Assembly (NCBI GenBank): GCA_001796525.1
Contig: MGMT01000066.1
Span: forward strand, 1 to 31,569
Direction: 5' to 3'
Origin: Chloroflexi bacterium RBG_13_51_52
GTDB taxonomy: Bacteria; Chloroflexota; Dehalococcoidia; Dehalococcoidales; RBG-16-60-22
Length of the DNA: 31,569 nt
The notes under the pieces are model-generated. The model was not told where the DNA came from. It ran no database searches and worked only from the letters and a program-made list of their open reading frames with translations. Of the stretch, positions 23,854-31,569 are shown piece after piece (within the stretch, counting starts at the first letter, position 1; each line of letters begins with the position of its first letter). The translations under genes and the position numbers were made by a program.

Positions 23854-25386
23854 TTATCTCTCTCGCTCTTTAAATATCCGCACTCTGCGGTTTGGGTCCT
23901 TCCCTGTACTGTGAGATTTCAGGTCGCTCCGCTGGGCTATCAAGTGCTGCAATCGTCGTATGTAAGCACCCTGCGGACTCAATTCGATGGCTTCACTACC
24001 ATCATTAACCTGCTCTATCGCCTCTTCGGCTTCCACCAGGGCCGACTGGAAATTACTGGGCTTTTCTCCTTCCCTCGCTGTATAAAGCGTGCCTATAAAT
24101 TGTCTTATCTGCTGCGGTGTGTTGCCGCGTAAAACGTAAACCGGTATATGTTCGTTTTCCGCGTCCCTTACTTTCTGTGGTCTTCTCCGGTAGTAATTTT
24201 TCGAGGTTACAAGCATCGTTGCGTCACGCAGGCTGTTCACTATATCAAGGTCTATATGCATCTCGTGGCCAACCTGCAATACTCTTGATCTGTTAACGCC
24301 AAAGAGATGGAGTTTTACAGCTTTAGTTTCCTTCAGGGTCTTTTTACCTTTTGAATCGGCAGGCTTTTCCGGTTTTACTTTTTCTATTCTAACTTCATCA
24401 TTCTCGTCCAACCATCGTATTTCCTTGCTGGGTAATAAGCCACGTAATAATGCATCGACAGCTTTTCCCACGTCTGGGTGAATCGCCACTCTATCTCTTT
24501 CCTGAATCTCTACCACAATATCGAAAGTTGGCGGGGACTTTCTTTCTAGTATCGATTTTTGAGTTCTACGCCGCCTTGCTTCCTCATCCCCTAACGTGAC
24601 CGACTGTATCCCGCCAATAAGATCAGTTAGTGTCGGATTCATCATCAAATTTTCCAGTGTGTTACCATGCGCCGTACCCACCAACTGAACACCACGTTCG
24701 GCAATAGTCCTGGCCGCCATCGCTTCCAGCTCTGTCCCAATTTCATCAATGACGATGACTTCCGGCATGTGATTCTCTACCGCCTCAATCATAACAGCGT
24801 GCTGCAAGTTGGTGGTTGCTACCTGCATCCTACGGGCATGACCTATCGCCGGGTGCGGTATATCGCCGTCACCCGCAATTTCATTGGAAGTATCCACGAT
24901 AATAACACGTTTATTGGCATCGTCTGCCAGCACGCGGGCAACCTCACGCAGCATGGTGGTTTTTCCCACCCCAGGCCTTCCCAGCAACAGCACACTTTTG
25001 CCCGTTTGTACCAAGTCTTCGATTATTCTAATCGTCCCGAAGACCGCTCGCCCAACCCGGCATGTAAGCCCTACGACACGTCCCCTCCGGTTTCGTATGG
25101 CTGAAATTCTATGTAATGTCCGTTCTATACCTGCACGGTTATCGTCGCCGAATTTACCGATTCTAGCAACAATATAGTCGATATCCGATTCTTCGACCTC
25201 TTTCTTATCAAGTACAGCTTCCTTTTTAGGAAAACGCGCTTCCGGTTCACGTCCAAGGTCCAGCACCACCTCTAGTAACTCGCTGATATCATTCTTCTTT
25301 AATAAAGGCGTTTTTATATAAGGTGGGAATATTTCGAGCAGGGCATTAAGGTCATCGGTTATCACCTTTTGCACAGGTATCTCCAC
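23854..25386 (-). CDS. AAA ATPase with C-terminal R3H domain (Ycf45/SpoIIIAA-like)
   Basis: A 510-residue protein of the Ycf45-like family. The N-terminal 100 residues are a helical region, with the RIGKFGDDNRAGIERTLHRI segment typical of the group. The ATPase core has Walker A GRPGVGKT at 136-143, DTSNEIAGDGDIPHPAIG, and the Walker B strand EVIVIDEIG near 210, resembling SpoIIIAA and secretion/PilT-type ATPases. The C terminus (about 450-510) is an R3H domain (GAYIRRLQHLIAQRSDLKSHS then PNRRVRIF), which binds single-stranded nucleic acid. The cellular role is not established. It lies between pdxT (6-base gap) and tmk (20 bases). A charged Lys/Glu linker near residues 325-350 separates the two parts. 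Confidence 0.87.
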   Translation of the reverse strand: MEIPVQKVITDDLNALLEIFPPYIKTPLLKKNDISELLEVVLDLGREPEARFPKKEAVLDKKEVEESDIDYIVARIGKFGDDNRAGIERTLHRISAIRNRRGRVVGLTCRVGRAVFGTIRIIEDLVQTGKSVLLLGRPGVGKTTMLREVARVLADDANKRVIIVDTSNEIAGDGDIPHPAIGHARRMQVATTNLQHAVMIEAVENHMPEVIVIDEIGTELEAMAARTIAERGVQLVGTAHGNTLENLMMNPTLTDLIGGIQSVTLGDEEARRRRTQKSILERKSPPTFDIVVEIQERDRVAIHPDVGKAVDALLRGLLPSKEIRWLDENDEVRIEKVKPEKPADSKGKKTLKETKAVKLHLFGVNRSRVLQVGHEMHIDLDIVNSLRDATMLVTSKNYYRRRPQKVRDAENEHIPVYVLRGNTPQQIRQFIGTLYTAREGEKPSNFQSALVEAEEAIEQVNDGSEAIELSPQGAYIRRLQHLIAQRSDLKSHSTGKDPNRRVRIFKERER

Positions 25387-25392
25387 GGTATG

Positions 25393-25974
25393 TTATTTAT
25401 GTTTCTCCAGCACCATATCTAGAAAGTATTGATGAAACCTCAAGTCGTTTGTCAGTTCTGGATGAAAAGCTGTTGCCAGTAACTTTCCCTGCCTGGTAGC
25501 TACGATTTTATTATCTTTTAAGCGAGCCAGTATTTCTACGCCATTTTCACAATTTTCTATAAAAGGGGCGCGTATAAATACCGCGGGAAATGGCTTATCT
25601 CCCAGCGCCGGTATCTCTAAATCAACTTCAAAACTATCTAGCTGTCGCCCAAAGGCATTACGCTTTACGGTGATATCCATCAGACCAAGCGACCTGGTAG
25701 TATTACCGGATATTTGCTTAGCCATGAGAATCATCCCGGCGCAGGTACCGAATACCGGCATACCTTTTTCAGCCAGTTGAATTATTATGTCGCTCAATCG
25801 GTCGCTGGATATTAACCTGCTGATAGTCGTGCTTTCACCGCCGGGAATAATCAGCCCGTCCACCTCCTTTAATTCTCCGGGTAAACGGACGGGCACAGCT
25901 TCGGTATCCAGTTTGTTTAAAGCAATAATGTGCTCAATAAAGGCTCCCTGCGAAGCAAGGACACCGATTTTCAT
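25393..25974 (-). CDS. pdxT: Pyridoxal 5'-phosphate synthase glutaminase subunit PdxT
   Basis: PdxT hydrolyses glutamine and passes ammonia to PdxS for one-step PLP synthesis. The class I amidotransferase triad is visible: the Cys in FGTCAGMILMA, and His and Glu in AFHPELTND. GGESTTI marks the oxyanion/glutamine loop. The start is placed at ATG 25974 (MKIGVLASQG), one base after the pdxS stop, with an AGAGG site; a longer reading to 26007 would run into pdxS without family similarity. The 193 residues fit the family. Confidence 0.96.
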   Translation of the reverse strand: MKIGVLASQGAFIEHIIALNKLDTEAVPVRLPGELKEVDGLIIPGGESTTISRLISSDRLSDIIIQLAEKGMPVFGTCAGMILMAKQISGNTTRSLGLMDITVKRNAFGRQLDSFEVDLEIPALGDKPFPAVFIRAPFIENCENGVEILARLKDNKIVATRQGKLLATAFHPELTNDLRFHQYFLDMVLEKHK

Positions 25975-25975
25975 G

Positions 25976-26857
25976 TTACCAACCTCTTTTAGCGAGAAGC
26001 TCTCCATCAGGGATTTGCTTGATTTCCAGACCGGGCATGGCTTCTCCGAGTTTCTTGGAAACTTCAGCGATAATAGCCGGGTCTTTATAATGCGTGGTGG
26101 CTTTAACTATTGCCTTCGCCCTGGCCGCAGGGTCACTTGATTTGAATATGCCCGAGCCGACAAATACTCCCTCGGCTCCAAGTTGCATCATCAGCGCCGC
26201 ATCTGCAGGTGTCGCCACTCCACCGGCAGCAAAATTGACCACCGGTAGCTTTCCTGTCTTGTGCACTTCAACCACCAGCTCGAACGGCGCGCCGAGTTCT
26301 TTAGCTTCTTTCATTAGTTCTTCCTGCGGAGTATTCACTAATTTGCGTATGCCGTCCATGACAGCCCTCATATGCCGGACTGCTTCAACGATATTACCCG
26401 TCCCGGCCTCACCCTTTGTCCTTATCATTGCTGCGCCCTCACCGATACGCCTAAGCGCTTCCCCGAGGTCACGGCAGCCGCAAACGAACGGCACTTTAAA
26501 GTCATGCTTCCACACATGATGGTTCTCATCGGCCGGGGTTAATACTTCCGACTCGTCGATATAATCCACCCCCATCGCTTCAAGTACCTGCGCTTCCACA
26601 AAATGCCCGATACGGCACTTGGCCATCACCGGGATAGAAACCACCTTCATAATAGCTTCGATAATGGTAGGGTCGGACATGCGTGCCACTCCGCCAGTCG
26701 CGCGGATATCAGCCGGTACCCTCTCAAGCGCCATAACCGCGCAAGCTCCAGCCTCCTCTGCTATTTTAGCATGATCCGGTGTAACTACATCCATAATCAC
26801 ACCACCCTTGAGCATCTGGGCTAGCCCTGTTTTAACTTTCCACGTCCCCTTTTCCAT
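25976..26857 (-). CDS. pdxS: Pyridoxal 5'-phosphate synthase lyase subunit PdxS
   Basis: PdxS builds PLP from ribose 5-phosphate, glyceraldehyde 3-phosphate and ammonia. The TIM-barrel protein shows the highly conserved stretches VTPDHAKIAEEAGACAVMAL, IPVMAKCRIGHF (with the Schiff-base Lys), DYIDESEVLTPADE and FAAGGVATPADAALMMQLGA, then EGVFVGSGIF. Its 293 residues are the standard length. It is the first gene of the long minus-strand operon, with a GAGGAGG-type ribosome site before the ATG at 26857. Confidence 0.97.
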   Translation of the reverse strand: MEKGTWKVKTGLAQMLKGGVIMDVVTPDHAKIAEEAGACAVMALERVPADIRATGGVARMSDPTIIEAIMKVVSIPVMAKCRIGHFVEAQVLEAMGVDYIDESEVLTPADENHHVWKHDFKVPFVCGCRDLGEALRRIGEGAAMIRTKGEAGTGNIVEAVRHMRAVMDGIRKLVNTPQEELMKEAKELGAPFELVVEVHKTGKLPVVNFAAGGVATPADAALMMQLGAEGVFVGSGIFKSSDPAARAKAIVKATTHYKDPAIIAEVSKKLGEAMPGLEIKQIPDGELLAKRGW

Positions 26858-26886
26858 TTCCCCCTCCTCTAGTCGTCCTAATTGAT

Positions 26887-26892
26887 ATTATA
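26887..26892 (-). promoter_or_regulatory. Possible -10 box of the pdxS operon
   Basis: The minus strand reads TATAAT about 30 bases before the pdxS ATG, in the 134-base divergent spacer. No convincing -35 lies at 16-18 bases, so the site is tentative. Confidence 0.35.
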
Positions 26893-26940
26893 ATTCTACT
26901 ACTGTTGATACAGCTTAGCAACACAGTTCCTATTCACTTT

Positions 26941-26969
26941 TTGACTGTTTGCTTTGAATATGTTAAAAC
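26941..26969 (+). promoter_or_regulatory. Promoter of the small membrane-protein gene
   Basis: TTGACT (26941-26946) and TAAAAC (26964-26969) are 17 bases apart. A TG stands two bases before the -10, giving an extended -10. The start codon follows 22 bases after the -10. Confidence 0.5.
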
Positions 26970-26991
26970 ATAATAGCCTCTGGAGTTACCA

Positions 26992-27291
26992 ATGCAAGCG
27001 ACGGATATCATATTTTTTATTGCACTTATCCTTGTTCTGGCGGGTGTAACTTATCTTCTCTATCGCAGTGAAGGCAGTGCCAAGAACAAGCATAAAATGA
27101 CTGCCTATAATCTGTTGGAAGAAAAGAATCCCGACCCTAAGAAAATCAAGGAAGCTATCAGATTACTGCGTTTGTACGGAGGCCATTGGCGGAAAGACCA
27201 GGAATTCGTCCAGCTTATTACACTATTGTCCGATTTATTGTACGAGATTGAAAAAACCGGCATTCCACCGAAATCCCGAATCAAGAAATAA
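26992..27291 (+). CDS. Small single-pass membrane protein, unknown function
   Basis: I do not recognise a family. The 99-residue product has one hydrophobic helix at residues 6-23 (IIFFIALILVLAGVTYLLY). A basic, mostly helical cytoplasmic tail follows (KNKHKMTAYNLLEEKN, then PDPKKIKEAIRLLRLYGGHW). An own promoter and a GGAG ribosome site 6 bases before ATG 26992 support it as a real gene. It converges on rsmG and overlaps its end by 11 bases. The helix-turn pattern of the tail faintly recalls a tetratricopeptide-like pair, but one pair is too short to call. Confidence 0.65.
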   Translation: MQATDIIFFIALILVLAGVTYLLYRSEGSAKNKHKMTAYNLLEEKNPDPKKIKEAIRLLRLYGGHWRKDQEFVQLITLLSDLLYEIEKTGIPPKSRIKK

Positions 27292-27997
27292 TCGGTCTTT
27301 TTCCCGGTATTCCGGGCCTGCGGGGGTATTCAACTGGCGTTGCCTTGATTTTATCGATTATCACTAATGAGCGGTTGTCATTAAATTCTTTTAACTCTAC
27401 TTTATAGATTCGGTGTAGTTTTCCACCCATTACCTCGATAGCTTTTTTTGATTGTTCTATTTCTTTATCGATATCGCCTTTCTTTTGAGCAATGCAGCAA
27501 CCGCCGATATTGCAAAACGGCAGTGTTAATTCGACCAGTGCGGGTAAAGGCGCTAATGCCCGCGATACAACCACGTCGAATTTCTCACGGTAAAGTATAT
27601 CATGAGCGGTTGTCTCCGCCCTGCCGGCAATGATTTCCACTTCCCTCAAGCCGAGTTGCTTTACAACTTCTTCAAGGAACTTGGTTTTCTTTTTAGTTGC
27701 TTCAATCAACGTCAGGCGTATTTCAGGAAATACTATTTTCAATGGTATGCCGGGCATTCCAACGCCCGTACCAACGTCAATTAATTCCAAGCTTCTTTTG
27801 TTAAAATCAAATGCTTCTGCCACGGTTAAAGAATCGAGGAAATGTTTTATCTGCACATCTGTGTAGTCGGTGATGCTGGTCAGGTTTATGTGCGTATTCC
27901 AGTTTATGATTTCATGATAGTAGTTCTGAAACTGCTCAAGCTGGAGTGGCGTAAGGTGAATATGCAGTTTCTCGACAGCAGACTTGAGTATTTCCAT
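27281..27997 (-). CDS. rsmG: 16S rRNA (guanine-N7) methyltransferase RsmG
   Basis: RsmG (GidB) uses S-adenosylmethionine to methylate N7 of G527 in 16S rRNA. The N-terminal WNTHINLTSITDYTDVQIKHFLDSL and the SAM motif LIDVGTGVGMPGIPLKIVFP are the family signatures, followed by VVSRALAPLPALVELTLPF. The 238-residue length is normal. It diverges from rpsB across 208 bases and its 3' end overlaps the small membrane-protein gene by 11 bases on the other strand. A TACAAT sequence close to the start codon may be its -10 box, but I see no good -35. Confidence 0.95.
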   Translation of the reverse strand: MEILKSAVEKLHIHLTPLQLEQFQNYYHEIINWNTHINLTSITDYTDVQIKHFLDSLTVAEAFDFNKRSLELIDVGTGVGMPGIPLKIVFPEIRLTLIEATKKKTKFLEEVVKQLGLREVEIIAGRAETTAHDILYREKFDVVVSRALAPLPALVELTLPFCNIGGCCIAQKKGDIDKEIEQSKKAIEVMGGKLHRIYKVELKEFNDNRSLVIIDKIKATPVEYPRRPGIPGKRPIIS

Positions 27998-28118
27998 GGT
28001 AATTATTGTACCTGTATTGGCTTGATTAATCCATGTTCTGAAATAATGAATCGAGGCTAATTACGAACAAATCGGTTTTAATAAATTTTTTATCGGTATT
28101 TCGCCTTAACATAAGCTG

Positions 28119-28147
28119 TTGCCCTCACTCTCAAGGTATGCTATACT
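28119..28147 (+). promoter_or_regulatory. Promoter of the rpsB-tsf-pyrH-frr-uppS operon
   Basis: TTGCCC (28119-28124) and TATACT (28142-28147) are separated by 17 bases. TG lies at 28139-28140 as an extended -10. Transcription would begin near 28154, giving a leader of about 50 bases before the rpsB start. Confidence 0.7.
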
Positions 28148-28160
28148 GGATAAAGACTTA

Positions 28161-28197
28161 ATCTCCTGATTCTTATGATTAATATACTATAGGAGGT
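28161..28197 (+). promoter_or_regulatory. rpsB leader hairpin covering the Shine-Dalgarno sequence
   Basis: ATCTCCT (28161-28167) can pair with the ribosome site AGGAGGT (28191-28197) through 7 base pairs, one of them G-U, over a 23-base loop. If formed, it would block ribosome binding to rpsB, which starts at a weak TTG codon. This could be where S2 or another factor regulates the operon, by analogy with S2 autoregulation in E. coli. Confidence 0.4.
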
Positions 28198-28205
28198 CTA
28201 TCAAA

Positions 28206-29006
28206 TTGCCAGATTCTGCAACCATCAAACAACTCCTTGAAGCCGGAGCGCACTTCGGGCACCAGACGGGTCGTTGGCACCCGCGGATGAAAAACTACAT
28301 CTTCACCAAGCGTAACGGCATCCATATCATCGACCTTGAAAAAACAGCCGTAATGTTGGATAAAGCGTGCAAATTCATCAGAGATATCGTATCCGAAGGA
28401 GAAACGATACTCTTTGTCGGTACCAAGAAACAGGCACAGGAATCCGTGGAGGAAGAAGCCAAGCGGTGCGGCATGTATTATGTGAACCAACGCTGGCTCG
28501 GCGGAATGCTCACAAACTTCGCGACCATCCAGGCACGCGTCGACCAACTTGTAAGGCTGGAAGACCAGGAATCCAAGGGTGAGCTCGGGAGACTATCTAA
28601 AAAAGAAGCCGGAAAAATCACCGAGAAAATAGCCCATCTAAACAGGCAAATGGGCGGTTTTAAGGAAATGACGCGCCTGCCGGGAGCCCTCTTCATCATC
28701 GATCCCACTAAAGAAAAGATAGCCTTGGCTGAAGCCAAGCGGATGAGCATACCAGCCGTGGCAATCGTGGATACCAACTGTAACCCGGATGAAATCGACC
28801 ACCCTATTCCCGCCAATGACGATGCAATCCGCGCCGTCAAACTTATCTGCAGTAAAATAGCCGATGCGGTTTTAGAAGGCAAGGCAGGCATAGCTACCAC
28901 AGTTCCCACCGAAGTAATAGAAGGGAAGGTCGCCGCCGAAACCGAAGCAGATGCTGAAACTACACCAGAGACAGAACCACTGGTTTTTTCGCCGGATGAG
29001 GATTAA
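28206..29006 (+). CDS. rpsB: 30S ribosomal protein S2
   Basis: S2 is a small-subunit protein that joins late and helps bind S1-type functions. Conserved blocks are LLEAGAHFGHQTGRWHPRMK, FVGTKKQAQESVEEEA, YYVNQRWLGGMLTNF, LPGALFIIDPTKEKIA and AIVDTNCNPDEIDHPIPANDDA. The length of 266 residues includes an acidic, Ala/Thr/Glu-rich tail. The start codon is TTG at 28206, 8 bases from an AGGAGGT site. First gene of the translation operon. Confidence 0.98.
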   Translation: MPDSATIKQLLEAGAHFGHQTGRWHPRMKNYIFTKRNGIHIIDLEKTAVMLDKACKFIRDIVSEGETILFVGTKKQAQESVEEEAKRCGMYYVNQRWLGGMLTNFATIQARVDQLVRLEDQESKGELGRLSKKEAGKITEKIAHLNRQMGGFKEMTRLPGALFIIDPTKEKIALAEAKRMSIPAVAIVDTNCNPDEIDHPIPANDDAIRAVKLICSKIADAVLEGKAGIATTVPTEVIEGKVAAETEADAETTPETEPLVFSPDED

Positions 29007-29016
29007 GGAGGAATAG

Positions 29017-29520
29017 TTGGATATCACCGTAGAAATGGTTAAAACGCTTAGAGAACAATCCGGTGCCGGCATCATGGACTGCCGCGGCGCGCTGGTCAGT
29101 TGCGGTGGGGATATAGAAAAAGCGTTGGAAACTCTAAAAGAAAAGGGGCTGCTTAAAGCCCAGAAAAAATCAGAAAGAACCACCAGCCAGGGGCTGGTTG
29201 AAGCTTACATTCATACAGCCGGGCGCATCGGTGCCCTGATAGAAGTCAACTGCGAGACAGACTTCGTCGCCCGCACCGATGAATTTAAAAGCCTGGCGCA
29301 CTGCCTGGCGATGCAAGTAGCGGCGATGGATCCGCAATACGTATCAGAAAAAGATATACCCGAAGGCAAGGATGTAGTTCCCGAAGAAGCCTGCCTGATG
29401 ATGCAACCATATATCAAGGACCCGACCCAGACAATCAAAGATGTAATTACCGAGACCATAGCTAAAACAGGAGAAAACATCAGAGTAAGCCGATTCATCA
29501 GATACGAATTAGGAAACTAG
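29017..29520 (+). CDS. tsf: Elongation factor Ts, short form
   Basis: EF-Ts releases GDP from EF-Tu. The UBA-like N-terminal domain is seen as VKTLREQSGAGIMDCRGAL, and the core as ALIEVNCETDFVARTDEF, the segment that enters the EF-Tu nucleotide site. At 167 residues it lacks much of the second core half and coiled coil of the 283-residue E. coli protein, like the short forms of Thermus and relatives. Start is TTG at 29017 with AGGAGG upstream, 10 bases after rpsB. Confidence 0.97.
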   Translation: MDITVEMVKTLREQSGAGIMDCRGALVSCGGDIEKALETLKEKGLLKAQKKSERTTSQGLVEAYIHTAGRIGALIEVNCETDFVARTDEFKSLAHCLAMQVAAMDPQYVSEKDIPEGKDVVPEEACLMMQPYIKDPTQTIKDVITETIAKTGENIRVSRFIRYELGN

Positions 29521-29530
29521 GGACAGGAAG

Positions 29531-30256
29531 ATGCCTGAAGCCAAGTATAAGAGGGTATTACTTAAACTAAGCGGCGAGGCTTTACGCGGCAAAAGCAGTT
29601 ATGGCATCAATAATCCCACACTAAACAGAATCGCGCTCCAGATTAAAGAAGTCGTAAAACTCGGTGTCGGCGTAGGTATCGTAGTCGGCGGAGGCAACAT
29701 CTGGCGGGGGGCTCAAGCCGAAGCTGACGGCATGGACCGTGTCACGGCGGACTATGCGGGCATGCTGGCTACGGTAATTAATGCCATAGCACTCCAGGAC
29801 GTTCTTGAAAGACTCGGAGTCGACACCAGGACACAATCTGCCCTGGAAATCGAGAAAGTAGCCGAGCCATATATCAGGAGAAGAGCCATCCGCCACCTGG
29901 AAAAAGGGAGGGTGGTTATTTTCGCCGGAGGAACGGGCAATCCTTACATGACGGCGGATACAGCCGGAGCCCTACGAGCCATAGAAATAAACGCGGAAAT
30001 TTTATTAATGACCAAGAGCGGTGTCGACGGGATTTACGACGCCGACCCCAACAAAAACCCCAAGGCAAAGAAGATTGATAAAATAACACATATCAAAGCA
30101 CTAAGCATGCGCCTCAAGGTGATGGATACCACGGCACTATCGCTGTGCATGGACAATAAGCTTCCCATCATCGTCTTCGACTCCGAAGCTAAAGACGGCA
30201 TCCTCAAAGCTGTCCTCGGCAAATCAATCGGCACTCTGGTAACAAGCGAGAATTGA
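29531..30256 (+). CDS. pyrH: Uridylate kinase (UMP kinase)
   Basis: PyrH phosphorylates UMP to UDP and belongs to the amino-acid-kinase fold, unlike eukaryotic UMP/CMP kinases. The motifs are VLLKLSGEALRG, GIVVGGGNIWRG, FAGGTGNPYMTADTAGALRA and LLMTKSGVDGIYDADP. At 241 residues the length is standard. It follows tsf by 10 bases, and its stop lies 2 bases before the frr ATG. Confidence 0.98.
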   Translation: MPEAKYKRVLLKLSGEALRGKSSYGINNPTLNRIALQIKEVVKLGVGVGIVVGGGNIWRGAQAEADGMDRVTADYAGMLATVINAIALQDVLERLGVDTRTQSALEIEKVAEPYIRRRAIRHLEKGRVVIFAGGTGNPYMTADTAGALRAIEINAEILLMTKSGVDGIYDADPNKNPKAKKIDKITHIKALSMRLKVMDTTALSLCMDNKLPIIVFDSEAKDGILKAVLGKSIGTLVTSEN

Positions 30257-30258
30257 TT

Positions 30259-30816
30259 ATGGTCAGTGAAACATTAAAAGGCATCGAAGAAAAAATGAAG
30301 GCTTCCGTAAAGCTGTTCCGCGCGGATCTGGCGACTATCCGAACCGGACACGCAACACCCGCCTTAGTGGAGCATATCCGCGTGGATTACGCCGGCACGC
30401 CCATGTCATTGAACCAGTTAGCCGGCATCTCCGCCCCGGAAGCGGGACTGCTGGTCATCCAGCCATGGGATAAAAGCAGTCTACGCGACATTGAAAAAGC
30501 CATTTTAAAATCAGAACTCGGCCTAAATCCTACAAACGACGGCAATATTATAAGGATTGCCATACCACCGTTGAGCGAAGAACGCCGGCAGGAACTGATA
30601 AAAATCGTACACCGGAGGACCGAAGAGCGCCGGATAGCGATACGCAACCTGCGGCATGAAGCTTTGAACGGGCTTAAACAGCTAGAGAAAGATAAGGAAA
30701 TATCCCAGGACGAGCTAAAGCGTTCTCAAGAGCAGCTTCAAAAACTTACCGACTTTTACATTATGGAAGCGGAAAAGTCAAGCAAGGGCAAAGAAGAAGA
30801 ACTGGCAGAAGTATAG
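30259..30816 (+). CDS. frr: Ribosome recycling factor
   Basis: RRF splits post-termination ribosomes together with EF-G. Conserved segments are FRADLATIRTGHATPALVE, VDYAGTPMSLNQLA, LLVIQPWDKSSLRDIEKAI, LGLNPTNDGNIIRIAIPPL and RRQELIK, and the C-terminal helix. The ATG at 30259 gives 185 residues, the normal length; a TTG 6 bases earlier overlaps the pyrH stop and is less likely. Translation is probably coupled to pyrH. Confidence 0.97.
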   Translation: MVSETLKGIEEKMKASVKLFRADLATIRTGHATPALVEHIRVDYAGTPMSLNQLAGISAPEAGLLVIQPWDKSSLRDIEKAILKSELGLNPTNDGNIIRIAIPPLSEERRQELIKIVHRRTEERRIAIRNLRHEALNGLKQLEKDKEISQDELKRSQEQLQKLTDFYIMEAEKSSKGKEEELAEV

Positions 30817-30887
30817 CCCGTTTCAGCTTTAGCTTTTTCCGATAAGCCTCATCCAAGATAACGATTACCTATAGCGATAAGGAAAGA

Positions 30888-31569
30888 ATGACCACACTTC
30901 CCCGCCATATAGCTTTTATCATGGACGGCAACGGCAGATGGGCCAAGCAGCGCGGCTTATCACGGCTGGACGGACACCGCGCCGGGGTAAAACACATACG
31001 CTCAATTATCAAGTCGCTCTATTCAAAGGGTATAAAATACGTAACGCTTTATGCCTTTTCTACAGAGAATTGGAGACGACCAGAAGACGAAGTGAACGGC
31101 CTATTCCATATTCTCGAAGAAATAATTGCGATAGAGTCTCAAGAACTATTTAAAAACGGGGTTAGAATCCGCCACATCGGCAGCATGGAAGGTCTATCTC
31201 CCAACCTAAAAGAGTCCATCAATAATGCTTTAAAGCTTACCGCCAATAATACCGGCATGATACTGGGCGTGGCGTTGAACTATGGCGGACGCGCAGAAAT
31301 CATCGATGCGATACGGCGGATTATCACCAGCGGCGTGAGACCCGAGCAAATAGACGAAAAAAAATTCCGCGAGTATCTATACACCGTCGATTTTCCCGAT
31401 GTCGACCTGTTAATCCGCACCGGAGGCGAGATCCGCACCAGCAATCTCCTGATATGGCAGACAGCTTACAGCGAATATTATTTTACGCCGGTCCTCTGGC
31501 CTGATTTTGATAAAGAGGAACTGGAGAAAGCGTTGCAGTCCTTCAGCAAGAGGCAAAGACGCTTCGGCG
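30888..31569 (+). CDS. uppS: Isoprenyl transferase / undecaprenyl diphosphate synthase, 3' partial
   Basis: Cis-prenyltransferase that extends farnesyl diphosphate with isopentenyl units to make the lipid carrier for cell-envelope sugars. The catalytic Asp13 lies in FIMDGNGRWA. ITLYAFSTENW-like (VTLYAFSTENW), LNYGGRAEI, and the RTGGEIRTSNLLIWQ and YSEYYFTPVLWPDF blocks are all present. The start ATG at 30888 has a GGAAAG site. The frame is open to the end of the window (227 codons), so the last few residues are missing. It is 71 bases after frr, and this gene order (frr, uppS, usually then cdsA) is common in bacteria. Confidence 0.96.
   Translation, partial: MTTLPRHIAFIMDGNGRWAKQRGLSRLDGHRAGVKHIRSIIKSLYSKGIKYVTLYAFSTENWRRPEDEVNGLFHILEEIIAIESQELFKNGVRIRHIGSMEGLSPNLKESINNALKLTANNTGMILGVALNYGGRAEIIDAIRRIITSGVRPEQIDEKKFREYLYTVDFPDVDLLIRTGGEIRTSNLLIWQTAYSEYYFTPVLWPDFDKEELEKALQSFSKRQRRFG

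Noticed and set aside
30938..31153. A short plus-strand frame near the window end
   Set aside because: It is out of frame within uppS, whose own frame is clear from 30888 to the end and carries all family motifs.
1..31569. Mobile elements, CRISPR arrays, tRNA or rRNA genes
   Set aside because: No transposase or integrase, no regular repeat-spacer pattern and no cloverleaf or rRNA sequence was seen; intergenic space is small and genes are intact.

Overview
The window reads as a chromosomal segment from an anaerobic bacterium, most likely a Dehalococcoidia-type Chloroflexota. The pointers are a 167-residue EF-Ts in a compact rpsB-tsf-pyrH-frr-uppS run, a PdxS/PdxT vitamin B6 pair, a RACo-type ferredoxin-ASKHA protein, a cytoplasmic DMSO-reductase-family molybdo/tungsto-enzyme and an acyl-CoA degradation operon. 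The taxonomic call is inference from gene content and order. I see no insertion sequence, CRISPR array, prophage, tRNA or rRNA gene.

Layout. (1) 1-4.5 kb: FtsK/SpoIIIE translocase (+), then a TraB/GumN lipoprotein-like gene and a PAP2-like membrane protein (-), and a metallo-beta-lactamase-fold hydrolase (+). (2) 4.5-7.6 kb: on the minus strand, a CelD-type acetyltransferase, a GT4 glycosyltransferase resembling MshA/BshA, and a PIG-L deacetylase. These enzyme types match the first steps of low-molecular-weight-thiol or related glycoconjugate synthesis. (3) 7.7-10 kb: a YdhR-like small protein and a RACo-like corrinoid-activation protein. (4) 10-16.2 kb: a minus-strand operon read thiolase, DUF35, 3-hydroxyacyl-CoA dehydrogenase/enoyl-CoA hydratase fusion, two acyl-CoA dehydrogenases, closed by a clear intrinsic terminator. 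(5) 16.2-19.1 kb: diverging from it, a molybdopterin oxidoreductase with a two-cluster ferredoxin subunit, ended by a hairpin shared with the convergent short-chain dehydrogenase.

(6) 19.1-26.9 kb: a long minus-strand run read pdxS, pdxT, R3H-domain ATPase, tmk, rnhB, yraN, thiE (with an N-terminal extension domain), a translin-HRDC fusion, then the SDR. Gaps are tiny and several genes overlap or abut, so most of it is probably one transcription unit mixing cofactor synthesis and nucleic-acid enzymes. (7) 26.9-28 kb: a small single-pass membrane protein (+) converging on rsmG (-). (8) 28.1 kb to the end: the translation/nucleotide operon rpsB-tsf-pyrH-frr-uppS, with a good promoter and a leader hairpin able to hide the rpsB Shine-Dalgarno sequence; uppS runs off the window.

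Functionally, regions 4 and 5 look like one catabolic locus: an acyl-CoA beta-oxidation spiral next to a divergent redox enzyme. Its substrate cannot be read from sequence. The most unusual single gene is the translin-HRDC fusion at 20.2-21.1 kb, which keeps acidic residues at the positions of the TRAX/C3PO ribonuclease site.
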